Below are positions 16,796 to 23,148 of a DNA stretch of 33,211 nucleotides, piece after piece. Under the pieces are notes generated by a model. That model made no database searches. It had not been told where the DNA came from and was given only the letters and a program-made list of their open reading frames with translations. The stretch is from a virus: IMG/VR virus record IMGVR_UViG_3300031758_000305, positions 1 to 33,211 of that record. One strand, 5' to 3'. Made by a program: the position numbers and the translations under genes. The stretch's first letter is position 1. Each line of letters starts with the position of its first letter.

Positions 16796-17718
16796 AACTG
16801 ACAATCGGATTCGCGACACACAACGATTTTGATGGCCTGTATTTCTCGCTTAACGCTCTCCGACTGTATCACTCGCATGTGATAGAGGACGTGGAGCTAA
16901 TCGTCATCGACAACGCCCCGGACTCACCATGTGGGCAGCGGGCGAAGGGCCTGTTCAGCCACATAAACTCCGGCATTCAAAGTGGTCAGCCGGGGCATCC
17001 GTTTTCCGCTCGCTGGATACCGTTCGGCGAGATTCAGGGGACGTCCGCACCGCGGGATAGGATATTCCACGAAGCCGCCGGCGATGCTGTGCTGGTGATG
17101 GATTCGCATGTTATGCTGGTGGGCGGAGCCGTTGAAAAACTGCTGGCGTTTTACCGCCAAAATCCAGACTGCAGAGACCTATTGTCAGGCCCGCTGCTGC
17201 TGGATAATCACTCCACAGTCTACACGCATTTTACCGACACGTGGCGAGATGGCATGTGGGGGACGTGGGGCATCGACGATCGGGGCCGAGACATCGACGC
17301 GGAGCCGTTTTCCATTCCCGCCATGGGGCTCGGATTGTTCAGTTGCCGCCGCGATGCGTGGCTGGGCTTCAATCCGCATTTCCGCGAGTTTGGCGGGGAA
17401 GAATGGTACATCCATGAGAAGTTTCGCAAGGCCGGCTACGACTGCAAATGCCTGCCGTTCCTGCGATGGCAGCACAGATTCGGCGATCCGGTGGGCGGCA
17501 GAAAATCACCGCTTAGCCTCCATGGAAAGATCCGCAATTTTATGATCGGACATCAGGAGCTTGGGATTAGTCTGGAGCGACTGCGGAACCACTACGTCTA
17601 CGGGATTAACGAGGATACCGGGCTGGGTGAATCCCGCGATGGCCGCCTGACGTCGGCACAGTTTGCGACGCTGGCCAGCAATCCGATAGCCTACCCTGCA
17701 CTCTCACTGTTCTGCTGA
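16792..17718 (+). CDS. GT-A glycosyltransferase, polypeptide GalNAc-transferase-like
   Basis: 308 aa, starting in an ATGA overlap with the Thr-tailed protein. The order of motifs fits a GT-A fold enzyme of the GT2/GT27 group: an ATHND opening strand (residues 8-12), ELIVIDNAP (35-43), GTSAPRDRIFHEA (83-95), then LVMDSH with the metal-binding D-x-H at 104-106 rather than D-x-D, and MGLGLFSCRRDAW followed by FGGEEWYIHEKFRKAG (about 178-215) and WQHRFG (226-231). Polypeptide GalNAc-transferases likewise use DSH/DAH, a GGLF-GGEN-E-x-S-F-R stretch and a G-H-V-F-R end. The likely substrates are the Thr-rich tails of the virion proteins, by inference from context. Donor sugar and acceptor cannot be read from sequence. 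Confidence 0.65.
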   Translation: MKLTIGFATHNDFDGLYFSLNALRLYHSHVIEDVELIVIDNAPDSPCGQRAKGLFSHINSGIQSGQPGHPFSARWIPFGEIQGTSAPRDRIFHEAAGDAVLVMDSHVMLVGGAVEKLLAFYRQNPDCRDLLSGPLLLDNHSTVYTHFTDTWRDGMWGTWGIDDRGRDIDAEPFSIPAMGLGLFSCRRDAWLGFNPHFREFGGEEWYIHEKFRKAGYDCKCLPFLRWQHRFGDPVGGRKSPLSLHGKIRNFMIGHQELGISLERLRNHYVYGINEDTGLGESRDGRLTSAQFATLASNPIAYPALSLFC

Positions 17719-17726
17719 GGCATCCC

Positions 17727-18383
17727 ATGCGAATCCCCGCATTCATTACATCACGCGATCTCACGTCAGTAATCGACATGGCTGAGAAGCTGCGGCAGTG
17801 CAGGGCGATTAGCTCGGTTTGGGTCTTGGATTGCAACTCAACCTACAGGCCGCTGCTGGAAGCCTATTCGCGTTTGTCCGGCGGAATCTCAGTTTCCTAC
17901 GGTCAGAACCACGGCTGCAGGGCATACTGGGAGCGATTTAAGTTTGTGAACGCACCACCGTTCTATCTCGTCACAGACGGGGATCTGGACATCAGCCATT
18001 GGACCGGCGAGGAAATCGACATCATGCTGGATCGGCTGCGGAGTCAGCAGCAGCTGATCAAGGTGGGATCTGCCTTGTCGATTAACGACCTGCCGGACAC
18101 CGAGCTGGGCCGCAAGGCATTCAAGCACGAGTCGCAGTTTTGGACTCACCAAACCGGACCGGGATTTTTCGCAGCCGACATCGACACGACGCTGGCAATT
18201 TATCGCACGCCGGACTGGCATGGATATTACCCAGCGGAACGCTGTAGCTTAGCGATGGCACGGCACCTCCCATGGTATCTTGACATCAACAATCTGCCAG
18301 ACGATCACAGGCACTATCTGAGCCGCGATGATCATCAAGCTGGCACACACTGGAGCGGACTACTGCGATGCAAAACCAACTGA
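17727..18383 (+). CDS. Glycosyltransferase-like protein (GT-A type)
   Basis: 218 aa, starting 8 bases after the previous gene with GAGGCATCCC upstream. A DGDLDI motif (about residues 84-89) after a hydrophobic strand (FYLVT) looks like the metal-nucleotide binding D-x-D of GT-A enzymes. Other visible features are NHGCRAYWERF (61-71), FWTHQTGPGFFAADIDTTLAIYR (written here only as a location, about 137-160) and ARHLPWYLD near residue 183. The family of small glycosyltransferases that share the RHLPWYL and DIDTT patterns is known in bacteria and phages. Acceptor unknown. It overlaps the next gene by 16 bases. Confidence 0.6.
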   Translation: MRIPAFITSRDLTSVIDMAEKLRQCRAISSVWVLDCNSTYRPLLEAYSRLSGGISVSYGQNHGCRAYWERFKFVNAPPFYLVTDGDLDISHWTGEEIDIMLDRLRSQQQLIKVGSALSINDLPDTELGRKAFKHESQFWTHQTGPGFFAADIDTTLAIYRTPDWHGYYPAERCSLAMARHLPWYLDINNLPDDHRHYLSRDDHQAGTHWSGLLRCKTN

Positions 18384-19126
18384 TCCTGCCACGTGTCACG
18401 TGGATTACACCGACTTACTGCCGGCCGCAAACGCTGCCGAATTTGATCGCCTGTTTTCAGGCTCAGCAGTATCCGCCAGAGCAACTGCAACTGATCATCC
18501 TCGACGATGCTGGCCAGTATTCTGAGGACTGCCGCGGAGATCGGTGGAAGGTGATTTCGATTAACCAGCGATTCAACTCGCTGCCGGGCAAATTTAACGC
18601 CTTGGTTTCACTCGCTGAGATTGGCGATGAACATGACATCATCATCGTGGCGGAGGATGATGATTCATTCCTGCCGCATCATACGATGGCTCATGTGACA
18701 GCATTGGAAGATGGCGATTTCAGTAAGCCCTCGCAAGTGCTCAGTGATTACGGCTGCAGCCTTGGTGAGGCGATTATTGAGGAGGCTGCTGGCAGATTTC
18801 ACGGCTCGATCGCATTCCGCCGAACTCACTGGGCTGAGCGCGGCGGATGGCCGCTCACTGACGCCGCAAATTTTGATCAGCAGATGATGAGTCATTTCGC
18901 GGCCGCCGGCAAGACAGTCGACCCATGTCAGTATGCTCCACCGTCCTACGTTTTTCGCTGGCATACCAACCAGTACCACGGGCAATCACTGGCCAGCGGG
19001 CCGGCAGATACGCAGTGGTACCGGGACCACGAGCGGCAGCAGCTCGGACGCGAATGGGTCCAGACACTCAGCCCCCAGCTCGATATCTACACGCAGGTAC
19101 TGTATGCACGCGAGCACAATCTGTAA
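18368..19126 (+). CDS. Family 2-like glycosyltransferase
   Basis: 252 aa. It starts VTWITPTYCRPQTLPNLI, the standard opening of family 2 glycosyltransferases, followed by QLIILDDAG (about residues 41-49) and a D-x-D region at AEDDDSFLP (95-103). The C-terminal half has GSIAFRRTHW and a mixed alpha/beta region. It is the third glycosyltransferase-type gene in a row, overlapping the second by 16 bases, so the three likely act on one glycan or one set of acceptors. No membrane segment is seen, so a cytoplasmic enzyme is likely. Confidence 0.75.
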   Translation: MQNQLILPRVTWITPTYCRPQTLPNLIACFQAQQYPPEQLQLIILDDAGQYSEDCRGDRWKVISINQRFNSLPGKFNALVSLAEIGDEHDIIIVAEDDDSFLPHHTMAHVTALEDGDFSKPSQVLSDYGCSLGEAIIEEAAGRFHGSIAFRRTHWAERGGWPLTDAANFDQQMMSHFAAAGKTVDPCQYAPPSYVFRWHTNQYHGQSLASGPADTQWYRDHERQQLGREWVQTLSPQLDIYTQVLYAREHNL

Positions 19127-19139
19127 TCCGTGGAATCCC

Positions 19140-19829
19140 ATGCCGGGCTGGCTGCACCCTGGGGCCCTCGATGACCCGATGGCCCCCGAGATTGCGGTGA
19201 CCAACCGCGGGTGTTTCGACGCTATCGGTGTGCCGTACCTGATCGCAGTCTATCAGGACGATACGCTGATCGACGTCTGCCGGCGGGTGCTGCAGACCAC
19301 TGGCTATCTCGTCTCATATGACACGACACTGCTGGCGAATCTGGTGGCGACTGAGGGACCGGAGCGCGGCAGCCGCATTTATCGCGACCTGTTCAACTGG
19401 CAGTTCTGCCGGCGGCGAAACACCAGTACGCTGAATGAGAATTTGGCCGGTTTTTTCTGGTCCGGATCGGGCCGCGAGCACCCAAAATGGACCGGCAAAA
19501 CCTACACGATTCAGGCCAACGAATACCTGCCGCCGGGAGCTCGATTCGCCGAGCCGCCGGAGAATCCACCAGTGGCTGGCAGGCCGACGATTACCGAGGG
19601 TGATGACCTGCGGCGATGGTCGATGTTTTCGCGGACCGCTCCGCAGACGATCGACCCACCGACACCCTACGACGTCTGGCAGTCATACGATGCGGAGCCG
19701 GGGACCACAGCGGGCCTGCCTGCCGACGTCTACCGGAGCGGCGTTTTTCCGTTTCCGGAGGTGATTTTGTGGGGCTGCAGCCCCGTAAATCTCATGGACC
19801 GCATCCATCTAAAGCCACTCCAACTCTGA
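19140..19829 (+). CDS. Hypothetical protein after the glycosyltransferase cluster
   Basis: 229 aa from ATG 19140, just after the previous stop. An ATG at 19104 would overlap the previous gene by 23 bases and cannot be excluded; the frame is open to 18933 but that part is a shadow of the glycosyltransferase gene. The protein has no recognised domain. It contains ALDDPMAPEIAVTNRG and a Pro-rich region (EPPENPPVAGRP). It may be a tail or glycan-related protein, but only position supports that. Confidence 0.55.
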   Translation: MPGWLHPGALDDPMAPEIAVTNRGCFDAIGVPYLIAVYQDDTLIDVCRRVLQTTGYLVSYDTTLLANLVATEGPERGSRIYRDLFNWQFCRRRNTSTLNENLAGFFWSGSGREHPKWTGKTYTIQANEYLPPGARFAEPPENPPVAGRPTITEGDDLRRWSMFSRTAPQTIDPPTPYDVWQSYDAEPGTTAGLPADVYRSGVFPFPEVILWGCSPVNLMDRIHLKPLQL

Positions 19830-19896
19830 AGGCGACGCAAAAACACGGCAGTTTTCACGATTTCCGGAGTTTTTTGAAAAAAGAGGGAAAGTGGAA

Positions 19897-19924
19897 TTGC
19901 CACCGCTGCCGAATATTGTACTAT
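19897..19924 (+). promoter_or_regulatory. Candidate sigma70-like promoter
   Basis: TTGCCA at 19897-19902, a 16-base spacer and TACTAT at 19919-19924 resemble -35 and -10 boxes. They lie in the longest gene-poor stretch so far (19830-20017, 188 bases), about 95 bases before the next start. The surrounding DNA is AT-richer (GTTTTTTGAAAAAAG upstream). Nothing else was recognised in this gap. A single promoter guess by eye is only moderately reliable. Confidence 0.4.
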
Positions 19925-20017
19925 TCCCCTGTCGACGCAAGACGGTGCGAACGACAGAGTGACACGGTGACAACCAGTCGGAAAAGTATTCCGGCGATAT
20001 CTCAGGGAACAGGGACA

Positions 20018-20419
20018 ATGAACAACGCATACGCAACGACCTATCATCGAGACCGCTCAGTGACTGTATGGGACGTGTATTCTCAGCAGTGGCTGCGAAC
20101 CAGCCGTCCGAGCGATCGCATTTTGTCCAGTCTGTCAGCGAGCGAGCGAAGCCGCGTGGTCCTGCACTGCTCAGGCGGACCGGCACTGACGAGCAAATTT
20201 ACGACGATCGCGACGGTTGGGTTTTCTGGCAGTGTCAGCAGCAACCAGAATCCAGCAGCACACGGGGCCGTCTGCCACCTGCAGGCCCGCAAGACTGCCG
20301 ATGGCATCGTCGGCCGCAAGGTCAACAGCAACGGTCGCCACAGCGAGACGGGCAAGGCCTTCCAGCTCGATGCTGACACGCTGGCACAGTGGCAGCGGAT
20401 TGACCGCTGCTCACGCTAA
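20018..20419 (+). CDS. Hypothetical protein
   Basis: 133 aa from ATG 20018, which follows an AGGGA ribosome binding site. The frame is open much further upstream (to 19616) but that part crosses the end of the previous gene and the promoter candidate. The protein is basic, Ser-rich and beta-like with no known domain. It begins the block of small genes between the glycosyltransferases and csrA. A 96-base gap follows, in which a 6-bp inverted repeat (ACGGTG/CACCGT, about 20439-20465) is the only visible structure. Confidence 0.5.
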   Translation: MNNAYATTYHRDRSVTVWDVYSQQWLRTSRPSDRILSSLSASERSRVVLHCSGGPALTSKFTTIATVGFSGSVSSNQNPAAHGAVCHLQARKTADGIVGRKVNSNGRHSETGKAFQLDADTLAQWQRIDRCSR

Positions 20420-20515
20420 TCTGACATCGCAGGCGAAACGGTGTGAGCCTTAACTGATCACCGTGACAGCCGGAGAGACGGCATTTTCCACGCTTTTCCT
20501 ATGGAGCAGGGAATC

Positions 20516-20668
20516 ATGTCGACGCCAGTCATCCGCAATATCGAGTACCTCGTCTGTGTCCGCACTATGTCGGGGGTGGTGCAGGTTTTCGGCCGCTACA
20601 CCACCCGCGAGCAAGCCGCCACCATCGCCGAGTTGGTCGATGGGTGGGTCGAGGCCAATTTCATCTGA
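20516..20668 (+). CDS. Small hypothetical protein, 50 aa
   Basis: ATG 20516 has a good ribosome binding site (GGAGCAGGGA). The 50-residue product begins MSTPVIRNIEYLV and ends DGWVEANFI; it has a plausible strand-helix pattern (VVQVFGRYTTREQAATIAELVDGW). It ends 16 bases before a terminator. The overlapping frame 20463-20927 looks like a shadow (Ser/Pro/Arg-rich, no ribosome binding site). Confidence 0.6.
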   Translation: MSTPVIRNIEYLVCVRTMSGVVQVFGRYTTREQAATIAELVDGWVEANFI

Positions 20669-20683
20669 CGTTTTTTTCAGCAT

Positions 20684-20710
20684 AAAACAGGAGCTCTGCT
20701 CCTGTTTTTT
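20684..20710 (+). terminator. Intrinsic terminator with repeat of its stem in the next ribosome binding site
   Basis: AAAACAGGAGC pairs with GCTCCTGTTTT around a TCT loop: 8 GC-containing pairs plus three A-T pairs, followed by T residues to 20710. It is a compact rho-independent terminator, 25 bases before the start of the gene at 20735. Confidence 0.85.
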
Positions 20711-20731
20711 CAACCACAAAACAGGAGCTCT
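20684..20731 (+). promoter_or_regulatory. 14-base direct repeat spanning terminator arm and ribosome binding site
   Basis: AAAACAGGAGCTCT occurs at 20684-20697 (5' arm of the terminator) and again at 20718-20731, where its AGGAG is the ribosome binding site of the gene at 20735. The terminator 3' arm (GCTCCTG, 20698-20704) can therefore pair with either copy. The terminator fold would leave the second copy free; pairing with the second copy would undo the terminator and cover the ribosome binding site. Regulation is inferred. Confidence 0.55.
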
Positions 20732-20734
20732 ATC

Positions 20735-21187
20735 ATGGTTTCACGAAACTCCATCACCGAACGCAACGCATTCCTCTCGACCAAACGTAACGAGATTCTC
20801 ACCGCTGGTCTCTCCGCCCAGCTCTCGCAGTGGGAATGGGATGCTGAGTGGCCAGTGGTCGATACCGATGGCTGCCTCACGGGCAAGATCGTCGGACCTG
20901 ATCCGGATTACACCGTGGTCGACGTAATGCAGGCCCCGAGCGGCGACTACTACGCGACCGCGTACCACAACGGATCGGTCGGCAGCATGGCCATGTGCCC
21001 GACGGCGAGCATGCAGCAGCGAGAGAGGCTGCTGGTGGCCGCCGGTGAGTGTGAGTGCCACGAAAATGTGGTGGAGGTCAGCATCGCCGAGGGGCCGCGT
21101 GGGTGGATTGCGGTGGTGGCATTTGAGGCCGCCAACCACGCGACGCTGGTCAGCCTGCTCCGCCAGATCGGGAGGCTGCAGCCATGA
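20735..21187 (+). CDS. Hypothetical protein
   Basis: 150 aa with AGGAG 7 bases before the ATG. It is an acidic, mixed alpha/beta protein with a Trp-rich N-terminal part (QWEWDAEWPVVDTDG) and a C-terminal helix (ANHATLVSLLRQIG). No recognised domain. The start lies just after the terminator and repeat described above. It overlaps the next gene by 4 bases (ATGA). Confidence 0.65.
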   Translation: MVSRNSITERNAFLSTKRNEILTAGLSAQLSQWEWDAEWPVVDTDGCLTGKIVGPDPDYTVVDVMQAPSGDYYATAYHNGSVGSMAMCPTASMQQRERLLVAAGECECHENVVEVSIAEGPRGWIAVVAFEAANHATLVSLLRQIGRLQP

Positions 21188-21405
21188 GTCGACCAATCCG
21201 AGGCAATACCGGGGCCCTGTATCAGGCGGTGGCTCAGTCCGCCAGCCAGTTGGCTGGGCCGTTATTCGACGACTCGACTGGCACACTGGAGCAGCGGATT
21301 CGGCACTGCATCGACAACCCGATCAGTGGCGGGATCGTCCTGTCTCAGGTGCAGGTGCAGCATCTGCGGGGCCTGCTCGACGTTCTGGCGGCGGAGGAGG
21401 GTTGA
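21184..21405 (+). CDS. Hypothetical protein
   Basis: 73 aa, ATGA-coupled to the previous gene with GGGAGG upstream. It is helical, with IVLSQVQVQHLRGLLDVLAAEE near the C-terminus. No domain was recognised. It ends one base before the next ATG. Confidence 0.6.
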   Translation: MSRPIRGNTGALYQAVAQSASQLAGPLFDDSTGTLEQRIRHCIDNPISGGIVLSQVQVQHLRGLLDVLAAEEG

Positions 21406-21406
21406 G

Positions 21407-21484
21407 ATGCAGACGGTGATCGGGTGTCTGATTGCAGTGGCGTTTGCGGTGGTTGTGGGGCTACAGATCGGGGGTGAGCAGTGA
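21407..21484 (+). CDS. Tiny single-span membrane peptide
   Basis: 25 aa with an excellent ribosome binding site (GGAGGAGG, spacing about 7). Nearly the whole chain is hydrophobic (VIGCLIAVAFAVVVGLQI), so it is probably one membrane helix. It overlaps the next gene by 4 bases. The strong ribosome binding site and the coupled neighbour make it more credible than its size suggests. A role in lysis (holin- or antiholin-like) is possible but only inferred. Confidence 0.5.
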   Translation: MQTVIGCLIAVAFAVVVGLQIGGEQ

Positions 21485-21711
21485 TTGCGAGGCAGGTGAC
21501 GTGGGCTGAGTTTTGGAATCATGACGTGCAGTTCGGCTTTGTGTGCGGCGTGTTCGTCGGGGTGATCGGATTGGCGGTGATGTTTTTCGCTCTGGATCTG
21601 CTGGCCTGGCTGATCGCCGGCCGACGGAAGCCGCAGCCGCCACCGGCGGAGCGTATCCGCCGGTATGAGTCGCAGGGCGGACCAAACGGGCAAAGCTGGC
21701 GAAAATTTTGA
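21481..21711 (+). CDS. Small membrane protein
   Basis: 76 aa, GTG start overlapping the previous stop and preceded by GGGGGTGAG. One clear membrane segment lies at about residues 18-46 (GFVCGVFVGVIGLAVMFFALDL then LLAWLIAG), followed by a basic, Pro-containing cytoplasmic-type tail (RRKPQPPPAERIRR). The size and topology would fit a holin-like or other small phage membrane protein. No endolysin is visible in this window, so the role stays open. Confidence 0.6.
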   Translation: MIARQVTWAEFWNHDVQFGFVCGVFVGVIGLAVMFFALDLLAWLIAGRRKPQPPPAERIRRYESQGGPNGQSWRKF

Positions 21712-21783
21712 ACACACCCACACACCATACGCACGACAGCGCGTGATCCGGGCTAAGGGAGACCGGTGGGGCAGCCGCAAGTC

Positions 21784-21815
21784 TGCCGCAAACGATTTGC
21801 TGTGTGGCATTTTTT
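21784..21815 (+). terminator. Likely intrinsic terminator before csrA
   Basis: TGCCGCA (21784-21790) pairs with TGTGGCA (21803-21809), seven pairs including one G-U, with a 12-base loop and six T directly after. It ends the small-gene block and lies 15 bases before the csrA start. The rest of the 119-base gap (21712-21830) holds only a second weak hairpin (GGCAG/CTGCC). The longer loop makes this one weaker than the terminators at 7418 and 20684. Confidence 0.5.
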
Positions 21816-21830
21816 CGAAAGGGTAGTACA

Positions 21831-22022
21831 GTGCTGATTCTGAGCAGACGCAAATTCGAGGACATCGTGATCACCGCAGGTACGCAGCAGATCGTCGTGA
21901 GGCTGGTCGAGCTGCGGCCGGGAAAGGCGAGGATCGGCATCGAGGCCCCTGCCGGTGTTGAGGTTCATCGCAAGGAAATTCACGACATTATTCACGGGTG
22001 CCCGCCGCGACCGACGGCATGA
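21831..22022 (+). CDS. csrA: CsrA/RsmA-family RNA-binding regulator
   Basis: 63 aa from GTG 21831 (the frame is open to 21804, but the family begins at MLILSRR). CsrA is a dimeric RNA-binding protein that recognises GGA in hairpin loops, often over ribosome binding sites. The family landmarks are all present: LILSRRKFEDIVI at the N-terminus, VVRLVELRPGKARIGIEAP in the middle and VHRKEIHDII at the end. Length is normal (about 60 aa). A phage copy could regulate host or phage mRNAs. The stop overlaps an ATG (ATGA) that opens a small stop-interrupted frame. Confidence 0.92.
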   Translation: MLILSRRKFEDIVITAGTQQIVVRLVELRPGKARIGIEAPAGVEVHRKEIHDIIHGCPPRPTA

Positions 22023-22207
22023 ATCCGCCACGAAACCAGCGGAATCGGTTGGGTGAGTACAGAGAGCCCGCGTAACGCAGCGCAATCCTGTACCAGATGA
22101 CTCCGGAGGCGTCTCGGCTCTCTGGTGGGGAGTTCCACGGCTCGCAGCTGTGGCGGAGTCTTGCGGCGACGGTGCCGCTTGTGTGTGTGTCCTGTGACGG
22201 AGAGTGA
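22019..22207 (+). pseudogene. Small ORF interrupted by an in-frame TAA
   Basis: Starting at the ATG that overlaps the csrA stop, the frame reads 18 codons (MNPPRNQRNRLGEYREPA), a TAA at 22073-22075, then RSAILYQ, an ATG at 22097 and 35 more codons ending VPLVCVSCDGE with a TGA two bases before the next gene. Both ends fit the coupled gene packing, and the second half looks protein-like (a C-x-x-C pair). It may be a 62-codon gene broken by one base change, two short peptides, or chance. The ATG at 22097 has no ribosome binding site. Confidence 0.4.
22060..22178 (+). repeat. Inverted repeats between csrA and the exonuclease gene
   Basis: CAGAGAGCC (22060-22068) and GGCTCTCTG (22116-22124) are a perfect 9-bp inverted repeat enclosing 47 bases. 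Two further hairpins follow: CCACGGCT/AGCTGTGG with a 3-base loop (22135-22153) and GCGGC/GCCGC (22163-22178). Several GGA triplets occur in this gap, including at the ribosome binding site of the next gene. The DNA overlaps the interrupted ORF, so it could be coding, RNA structure, or both. Confidence 0.45.
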
Positions 22208-22209
22208 GG

Positions 22210-23148
22210 ATGGAATTCAGTTTCAACGACATTTTTGCGCCGCCTGCGAGGGCGGGGCAAAAGCCGGCAGCCGCAACGCCGCCGGCGACTGAGGCAGCGG
22301 CTAAGCCGGTGCCTGCATCGGCGGCGATTAAGCCGCTGCCGGAGGCCAAAGACATTCAGCGATCAAGCTGGTTTGTGTTTGATTTGGAGACGGTGCCGGA
22401 TGAGACCCGCAGCCCGAAGCCTGAGGCCAAACAGCCTGAGCCGCGGCCGCCGGTCAGCTGCGATCTCGGAGACTTGCTGACAAAGCCCATCGCCAACATT
22501 AAGCCGATGCTGACGCGACTGGCCGAACCGCAGCTGCGGGAGTTGGCCACGATTGAAGCCGGCGGCAAAAACAGGGCAACGCTGCTGTCAGCGATCGCCG
22601 ATGAGATCCAGATTCTAACCGGCTGCGATATGTCCGCGATCGACGAATGGAAGAGGCTCTCATTCAATCCTTTCGGCTGTCGTGTTGTGGCTGTTGGGGT
22701 GGCTCAGCAGAACGGGGTATTCGCCGAAGTGGCTCGCAACCTCGATGAGGAACGCAAGCTGTTGAGGAAGCTCTGGGGGTTCATTCACACTTGCCCGACG
22801 CGAATCGGGTACAATATCAACGCCTTTGACGATGCGGTGATTATCGCCCGCAGCATCATGTTGGGGCTCGAGGAACCATCAGCTCCACTGGACCGCCGCC
22901 GATTCGGCAACCGTGAGTCAGTGGACCTGATGACCGCATTGTTCCCGGCTGGCCAGCCGATGAAACTGAAAGAGTTGTGCCGCCTGCTGCAGATTGTGCC
23001 GCCAGCAGGCTACGAAATGAGCGGCGATAAGGTTCTGGACTATGTCGAGGCCGGTGACTACGACACCGTGCTCAATTACGTTCATTCCGACGCGATCATT
23101 GAACGCGAACTGTTTTTGAAGGTTCGGAGTTTTGTGAAGCTCGATTGA
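22210..23148 (+). CDS. Predicted 3'-5' exonuclease, PolB exonuclease-like
   Basis: 312 aa from ATG 22210 with GGAGAGTGAGG upstream; a GTG at 22204 is in frame but sits within the ribosome binding site. The RNase H-fold exonuclease motifs are visible: FDLET (Exo I, about residue 58), GYNINAFDDAVI (Exo II, about residue 200) and YVHSDA (Exo III, about residue 293). IDEWKRLSFNPFGCRVVAVGVA lies between them, typical of the stand-alone DNA_pol_B_exo2-like family. The first 50 residues are an Ala/Pro-rich linker. It begins the replication and recombination module and may trim or proofread DNA ends, possibly with the RecT-like protein downstream. Confidence 0.8.
   Translation: MEFSFNDIFAPPARAGQKPAAATPPATEAAAKPVPASAAIKPLPEAKDIQRSSWFVFDLETVPDETRSPKPEAKQPEPRPPVSCDLGDLLTKPIANIKPMLTRLAEPQLRELATIEAGGKNRATLLSAIADEIQILTGCDMSAIDEWKRLSFNPFGCRVVAVGVAQQNGVFAEVARNLDEERKLLRKLWGFIHTCPTRIGYNINAFDDAVIIARSIMLGLEEPSAPLDRRRFGNRESVDLMTALFPAGQPMKLKELCRLLQIVPPAGYEMSGDKVLDYVEAGDYDTVLNYVHSDAIIERELFLKVRSFVKLD

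Noticed and set aside
18933-19103. N-terminal extension of the gene at 19140
   Set aside because: It is out of frame inside the third glycosyltransferase gene and low in complexity.
19771-19784. GGGGCTGCAGCCCC palindrome as a terminator
   Set aside because: It lies within a coding region, has no loop of its own and no T-run after it.
19616-20017. N-terminal extension of the gene at 20018
   Set aside because: It crosses the end of the previous gene and the promoter candidate; the ATG at 20018 has a ribosome binding site.
20463-20927. 154-aa plus-strand frame
   Set aside because: It has no ribosome binding site, is Ser/Pro/Arg-rich, and crosses a terminator and two better-supported genes.
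22060-22130. tRNA-like acceptor stem (AGAGAGC/GCTCTCT)
   Set aside because: No T-loop, anticodon arm or D-loop sequence fits; only an inverted repeat remains.
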